From Thiotrichaceae bacterium (lineage in GTDB: Bacteria > Pseudomonadota > Gammaproteobacteria > Thiotrichales > Thiotrichaceae): DNA of 9,853 nt. Under the pieces are notes generated by a model that saw nothing but the letters and a program-made list of their open reading frames with translations, was not told the DNA's origin and did not search any database. Below are positions 6,656 to 9,853 of this stretch, piece after piece. The position numbers were made by a program, and so were the translations under genes. The stretch spans positions 1 through 9,853 of the forward strand of contig JANTHA010000067.1 in NCBI GenBank assembly GCA_024762625.1, written 5' to 3'. Numbering within the stretch: the first letter of the stretch is position 1; each line of letters opens with the position of its first letter.

Positions 6656-7990
6656 ATGTTTAGAATTTTTAAGAAAAAAAAGTCAAAAGATCAAGCCTCC
6701 AGCGATGAACAGCTTGCCGAAACCGGACAGCCGGACGGCGGCTCGCTGGATGAGCCGGATGAAGCCGCGAGTCATCAGCAACAAACCATAGAGCCGGAAA
6801 ATACAGAAAAAGTTCCGGATGTTGAGCCTGTTGTTGAAAATATTAAGGATGCTGTCAAGGATGATGTAGCTACACAGGTGAGTAACGTTGCCGAGGATGA
6901 ATACGCATCGTCAAATGAGCGCTTGCAGGATCATGAAAAGGATGAGCAAATCACAACGCAGGAAACTGCGGCTGAGTCAGTAAAAACCGATTCAGAAGCA
7001 GAAATAAAAGAAACAACACAAAAAGAAACATCACAAGAAACAGAAAAAACAGCACAAAAGTCCGAGAAAAAAGGACTTTTTAGTCGCCTTCGCAAGGGCT
7101 TGAGCAAAACAGGCGGAGCGATCACCGGGGGCATGGGTTCGCTGCTGCTAGGCAAGAAAAAAATTGATGAAGATGTTCTCGAAGAACTGGAAAGCCGGTT
7201 ATTGATAGCTGATGTTGGCATGGACGCCACGCTGCGCATCATTGATGAATTAACCGCGAAAACCCGACGCAATGAGTTAGCAGATATTGATGCGCTGATG
7301 AAGGCGCTACACGAAGAGATGACTCAAATACTTGAGCCTGTCGCGCAGCCGCTTCAAGTGGATGGCGAGCATCGACCCATGGTGATATTGATGGTGGGTA
7401 TTAATGGCGCTGGAAAAACCACCACGATTGGCAAACTTGCGAAAAAATTCCAGAACGAAGGTAAAACAGTGATGCTCGCTGCAGGCGATACTTTTCGCGC
7501 GGCTGCGGTTGAGCAGTTGCAAATCTGGGGCGAGCGTAATGATATTCCGGTAATCGCCCAGGGAACGGGGGCGGATAGCGCCTCGGTTATTTATGACGCC
7601 ATGGAATCGGCCAGGGCGAGAAATATTGATGTGTTGCTGGCGGATACCGCCGGTCGTTTGCACACCCAGACCAATCTTATGGAAGAGCTTAAAAAGGTTA
7701 AGCGCGTGATGCAGAAAATCGACCCGACTGCGCCGCATGAGGTCATGTTGGTGATCGACGCCAGTATTGGCCAGAATGCGCTGGCTCAGGCAAAAGAATT
7801 TAATCAGGCGCTTGAGCTAAGCGGCATCACCGTCACTAAACTGGATGGCACCGCCAAGGGCGGTATTCTGTTCGCCATAGCCGAGCAAACGGGTATTCCG
7901 GTGCGATTCATCGGTGTAGGCGAGTCGATTGATGATTTACAGCCCTTTGATGCGGCGGCGTTTACTTCTGCTTTACTGGCTGAAGAATAG
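6656..7990 (+). CDS. ftsY: Signal recognition particle receptor FtsY
   Basis: FtsY is the SRP receptor GTPase that docks ribosome-nascent chain complexes at the inner membrane with Ffh for co-translational insertion. The 444-residue protein begins with the basic MFRIFKKKKS segment. An acidic, glutamate- and threonine-rich A domain follows (to about residue 140), then the N domain (about 145-235) and the SRP-type GTPase domain. G motifs are GINGAGKT (248-255), GDTFRAAAVEQL, DTAGR (330-334) and TKLDGTAKGG (394-403), with GVGE..DL.PF near the C-terminus. The start is fixed by the conserved N-terminus, although upstream GGGTAAG is only a weak ribosome-binding site. The 88-base gap to the divergent peptidase operon must hold both promoters; no convincing pair was identified for either. 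ftsE and ftsX, the usual downstream partners, are absent. A convergent gene begins 22 bases later. Confidence 0.97.
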   Translation: MFRIFKKKKSKDQASSDEQLAETGQPDGGSLDEPDEAASHQQQTIEPENTEKVPDVEPVVENIKDAVKDDVATQVSNVAEDEYASSNERLQDHEKDEQITTQETAAESVKTDSEAEIKETTQKETSQETEKTAQKSEKKGLFSRLRKGLSKTGGAITGGMGSLLLGKKKIDEDVLEELESRLLIADVGMDATLRIIDELTAKTRRNELADIDALMKALHEEMTQILEPVAQPLQVDGEHRPMVILMVGINGAGKTTTIGKLAKKFQNEGKTVMLAAGDTFRAAAVEQLQIWGERNDIPVIAQGTGADSASVIYDAMESARARNIDVLLADTAGRLHTQTNLMEELKKVKRVMQKIDPTAPHEVMLVIDASIGQNALAQAKEFNQALELSGITVTKLDGTAKGGILFAIAEQTGIPVRFIGVGESIDDLQPFDAAAFTSALLAEE

Positions 7991-8012
7991 TCTCGTTTGG
8001 CGATCTGGATAA

Positions 8013-9632
8013 TCAGTTCTGCGCCTTGACGACGCCCTCCCATACCTTGGCGCTAAGCGCCTTGTCGCCAAGATAATTGTCAAGCATCTCTTTCCCCATT
8101 TCCAAAAATAGTGGAAAACGCGTCAACACTTCTTCCAGCTCTGCGCACGCTAGTTTTTGGTTGCCTAGCTGCGCATGCGCGATGCAGCGCGACAGGGGAC
8201 CATGCAGCAGGTGTCTGGCTGTAATCTTGCGCCCTTCCGCCAGCGCCAGGTGGTATTCATCGTTTCTGTAATATTCAAGGAATGGCGTCAGGTGAAACCA
8301 TGTTGGGTATTTACTGGATAACGACATGGCTTTTTTGACAAGCGCCAGCCCTTCCTCGCGGCGACCCATCAGATACAAATGAAATCCGCAGCCATATTCA
8401 ACCACGGCATGGTATTGACTGAGTTTTCTGGCTAGCCGGAATTCGTGAATGCTGGTTTCCCATTCGCCAGTGCAAAACAATATTTGTCCCAGAGCAAAAT
8501 GGGTTTCATGGGCGTTGGGCCTTAGGCTGACGGCGATTTCAGCACTGTGTTTTCCCTGCATAATCGGAGAATCAATAACGCCATACTGATAGACGAATTC
8601 GCGTCTGCAAAGCTCCGCATTAATAATATGGGCGATCACGTCGTCTGGGTTGCGTTTTAGCGCTTCCTGGCAGAACTGGACTGAGTGCGCGAATGCCTTG
8701 CGTCCCAGGTTATCAATGTAATGGCGATAATAAACCAGGGTTTGATACTGTTCCGGTATGCTTGTATTGGAATCCAGCCATTTACGGGACCAGTGGAGAT
8801 GCAGGGAGCCTTGCAGGATATCGGTGATATTGGCTGTGATTTTGCCCAGCAACTGCTGTTGTGCAATTGGCTTTTCACTGTCCACGGCAAAGTTTTGCGA
8901 ACATAAGACTTCTCCGCTTTGCGTATCGATCAGTCGATAGAATAGTTCGAATTGGTCTCTGGGTAATTGATGAATGTGTAACACCAGGGTGAAGTCGGCG
9001 TTATAGCGGTTTTTCATGTCGCTCTCGACATGATCCGCCTGGGTTTTATCGGGGTAGGGAGCAGAAACCACCAGTCTGGAAAACAGAAAATGACTGAGTT
9101 CCATGGCGAGGATGTCCGTGACCTGATAAAGCAGCCGGTTGCTGGTCTGGTTCTGTGTTTTATCAGGAAAACTCGCCAGCGCCAGTTTCGGGCCGCAAGA
9201 TGCGCCATGCTCTACAGCTTGTGAAATTTCTTTGCCGCCCTTCTTTGTAAAGTCCGGTATATAGCCGCCTTTGGGCACTGAAATGATCAAGGAATCGTTA
9301 ACGCCTTCCCTTTCGTAGTATTTTTTTAGTTTTTGGCGCGCTCTTCCCGCAATGATTCTGATAAGAGGATTATTGTCTGCATCAAAATCTATGGGCAGTT
9401 TTAATGCTTCGACGGCTATGGTGTATTGTTTCAGGTTTTTTTGTTGCCCAGCGAGCGTTTTACGCACAATATAGCTCAGGAATTTCTGAATCTGTTGAGC
9501 CGAATTAAAATACCGGCTATTCAGAATTTGCTTTAGTTGATGTTCAACGATTTGCGCATCATCTTCACTGATATCTTCACTGATTGCGCCCGTTATCTGT
9601 TTGTTCGTATAGTCTGAATAAGAGATAGCCAT
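8013..9632 (-). CDS. Putative regulator with winged-helix-like N-terminus, TolB-like middle and TPR-like C-terminus
   Basis: The 539-residue protein has no signal peptide or transmembrane helix and should be cytosolic. Residues 27-128 match a pattern seen at the N-terminus of many TPR or cyclase-like proteins: LxxILxSRYF, IQKFLSYIV..TLAG, LKQYTIAVEAL (67-77), D(F)DxxxNPLIRI..GRARQKLKKYY (82-106) and VPKGGYIPDF (119-128). This is probably a winged-helix DNA-binding module. Residues of about 147-290 resemble the TolB-like sensory domain that follows such modules (LALASFPD..., YNADFTLVLHI). The C-terminal half (about 300-535) is alpha-helical with TPR-like repeats, for example around NAHETHFALGQILF and HAVVEYGCGFHLYLMGRREEG. 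No adenylate cyclase catalytic domain is present. ATG 9632 is the start, with a weak AGGA upstream. Its target and signal are unknown. It is convergent with ftsY, with no visible terminator in the 22-base gap. Confidence 0.7.
   Translation of the reverse strand: MAISYSDYTNKQITGAISEDISEDDAQIVEHQLKQILNSRYFNSAQQIQKFLSYIVRKTLAGQQKNLKQYTIAVEALKLPIDFDADNNPLIRIIAGRARQKLKKYYEREGVNDSLIISVPKGGYIPDFTKKGGKEISQAVEHGASCGPKLALASFPDKTQNQTSNRLLYQVTDILAMELSHFLFSRLVVSAPYPDKTQADHVESDMKNRYNADFTLVLHIHQLPRDQFELFYRLIDTQSGEVLCSQNFAVDSEKPIAQQQLLGKITANITDILQGSLHLHWSRKWLDSNTSIPEQYQTLVYYRHYIDNLGRKAFAHSVQFCQEALKRNPDDVIAHIINAELCRREFVYQYGVIDSPIMQGKHSAEIAVSLRPNAHETHFALGQILFCTGEWETSIHEFRLARKLSQYHAVVEYGCGFHLYLMGRREEGLALVKKAMSLSSKYPTWFHLTPFLEYYRNDEYHLALAEGRKITARHLLHGPLSRCIAHAQLGNQKLACAELEEVLTRFPLFLEMGKEMLDNYLGDKALSAKVWEGVVKAQN
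9561..9584. repeat. Perfect 12-base tandem duplication in the N-terminal coding region of the TPR protein
   Basis: ATCTTCACTGAT occurs twice back to back (9561-9572 and 9573-9584). On the coding (minus) strand it encodes ISED-ISED at residues 17-24, just before the predicted winged-helix domain. Because the unit is a multiple of three, gain or loss of a copy would keep the frame. Confidence 0.9.
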
Positions 9633-9691
9633 TGTTTCATTAAATCCTATGGCGCAGTTATTGATTGATACCAGGCCATGAATAACAACCA

Positions 9692-9736
9692 GACATAAAA
9701 TATCATAGAAAGTGTTTGTCGCCGATGTTCTATGTC
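9692..9736. promoter_or_regulatory. Overlapping inverted repeats upstream of the TPR regulator gene
   Basis: CATAGAA (9704-9710) and TTCTATG (9728-9734) are perfect inverted arms with a 17-base spacer. GACATA (9692-9697) and TATGTC (9731-9736) form a second, overlapping inverted pair. The block lies 60-104 bases upstream of the ATG at 9632, in the 126-base gap after the preceding minus-strand gene. It may be an operator for this gene, or a weak terminator of the upstream gene; only a short imperfect T-stretch follows on the minus strand. Confidence 0.3.
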
Positions 9737-9758
9737 AGTAAATTTGTAAAACTAATTA

Positions 9759-9853
9759 TTAACTCGATTTTAGGTGCTTTTTGTAGGAGTTAATAGCCTG
9801 CTTGAATTGATCAGAGTCAATCCAAGACTGTTGTTTTATAATTCTATCATAAA
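9759..9853 (-). CDS. C-terminal end of an unidentified protein (partial, 30 codons)
   Basis: On the minus strand a frame runs in from the right edge and ends at TAA (9759-9761). It gives 30 residues ending ...YKKHLKSS, with WIDSDQF and KQAINSYKKHL in the middle. The composition is hydrophilic and amphipathic-helical, like a genuine protein C-terminus, while the other minus-strand frames here are broken by stops. It is too short to identify. It would be transcribed in the same direction as, and 126 bases upstream of, the TPR protein gene. Confidence 0.4.
   Translation of the reverse strand, partial: YDRIIKQQSWIDSDQFKQAINSYKKHLKSS

Noticed and set aside
6674..6681. Run of eight A at the start of ftsY, a possible slippage or phase-variation site
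   Set aside because: It encodes the lysine run of the FtsY N-terminus, and the gene is essential in most bacteria, so on/off switching is implausible. No alternative frame product is visible.

Overview
The window looks like chromosomal backbone of a mid-GC proteobacterium, most likely a gammaproteobacterium. The markers are a full-length CCA-adding enzyme with an HD domain, HspQ, RsmD lying divergent to FtsY, and a periplasmic M16 protease pair between them. A sulfide:quinone oxidoreductase at the left edge suggests that the organism handles sulfide, as sulfur oxidisers and many methanotrophs do. The exact lineage cannot be fixed from sequence reading alone.

Left part (1-684): the first 120 codons of a sulfide:quinone oxidoreductase-like flavoprotein run off the left edge on the minus strand. 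About 324 bases of AT-rich divergent intergenic DNA follow. They hold a good sigma70-like promoter for the flavoprotein, a weaker candidate for cca, and a palindrome plus T-tract structure with no assigned function.

Plus-strand block (685-3149): cca (tRNA 3'-end CCA addition and repair), then hspQ with a sigma32-like heat-shock promoter upstream, then a six-helix TauE/SafE-like (DsbD_2-type) membrane protein that begins with GTG 32 bases after hspQ. The membrane protein and rsmD are convergent and overlap by 14 bases.

Minus-strand block (6567 down to 3136): a probable three-gene operon. An exported, catalytically competent zinc peptidase (HxxEH present) is followed by an exported M16 partner whose zinc site is lost (HxxEH replaced by SxxTG). 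The two are joined by a TAATG stop/start overlap. Next is rsmD (16S rRNA m2G966 methyltransferase), whose best start lies inside the end of the second peptidase gene. The peptidase pair probably forms an active/inactive heterodimer in the periplasm.

Right part (6656-9853): ftsY, the SRP receptor GTPase, is transcribed divergently from the peptidases. It is not followed by ftsE/ftsX; a convergent minus-strand gene comes instead. That gene encodes a soluble 539-residue protein with a winged-helix-like N-terminus, a TolB-like middle and a TPR-like C-terminus, and it is the least understood gene here. Upstream of it are an inverted repeat and the last 30 codons of another minus-strand gene cut by the right edge.

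Most of the window is conserved housekeeping DNA. No mobile element, CRISPR array, tRNA or rRNA gene was seen. The points most worth following are the candidate RpoH promoter of hspQ, the TPR/winged-helix protein, the coupled peptidase pair and the small structured elements between genes.
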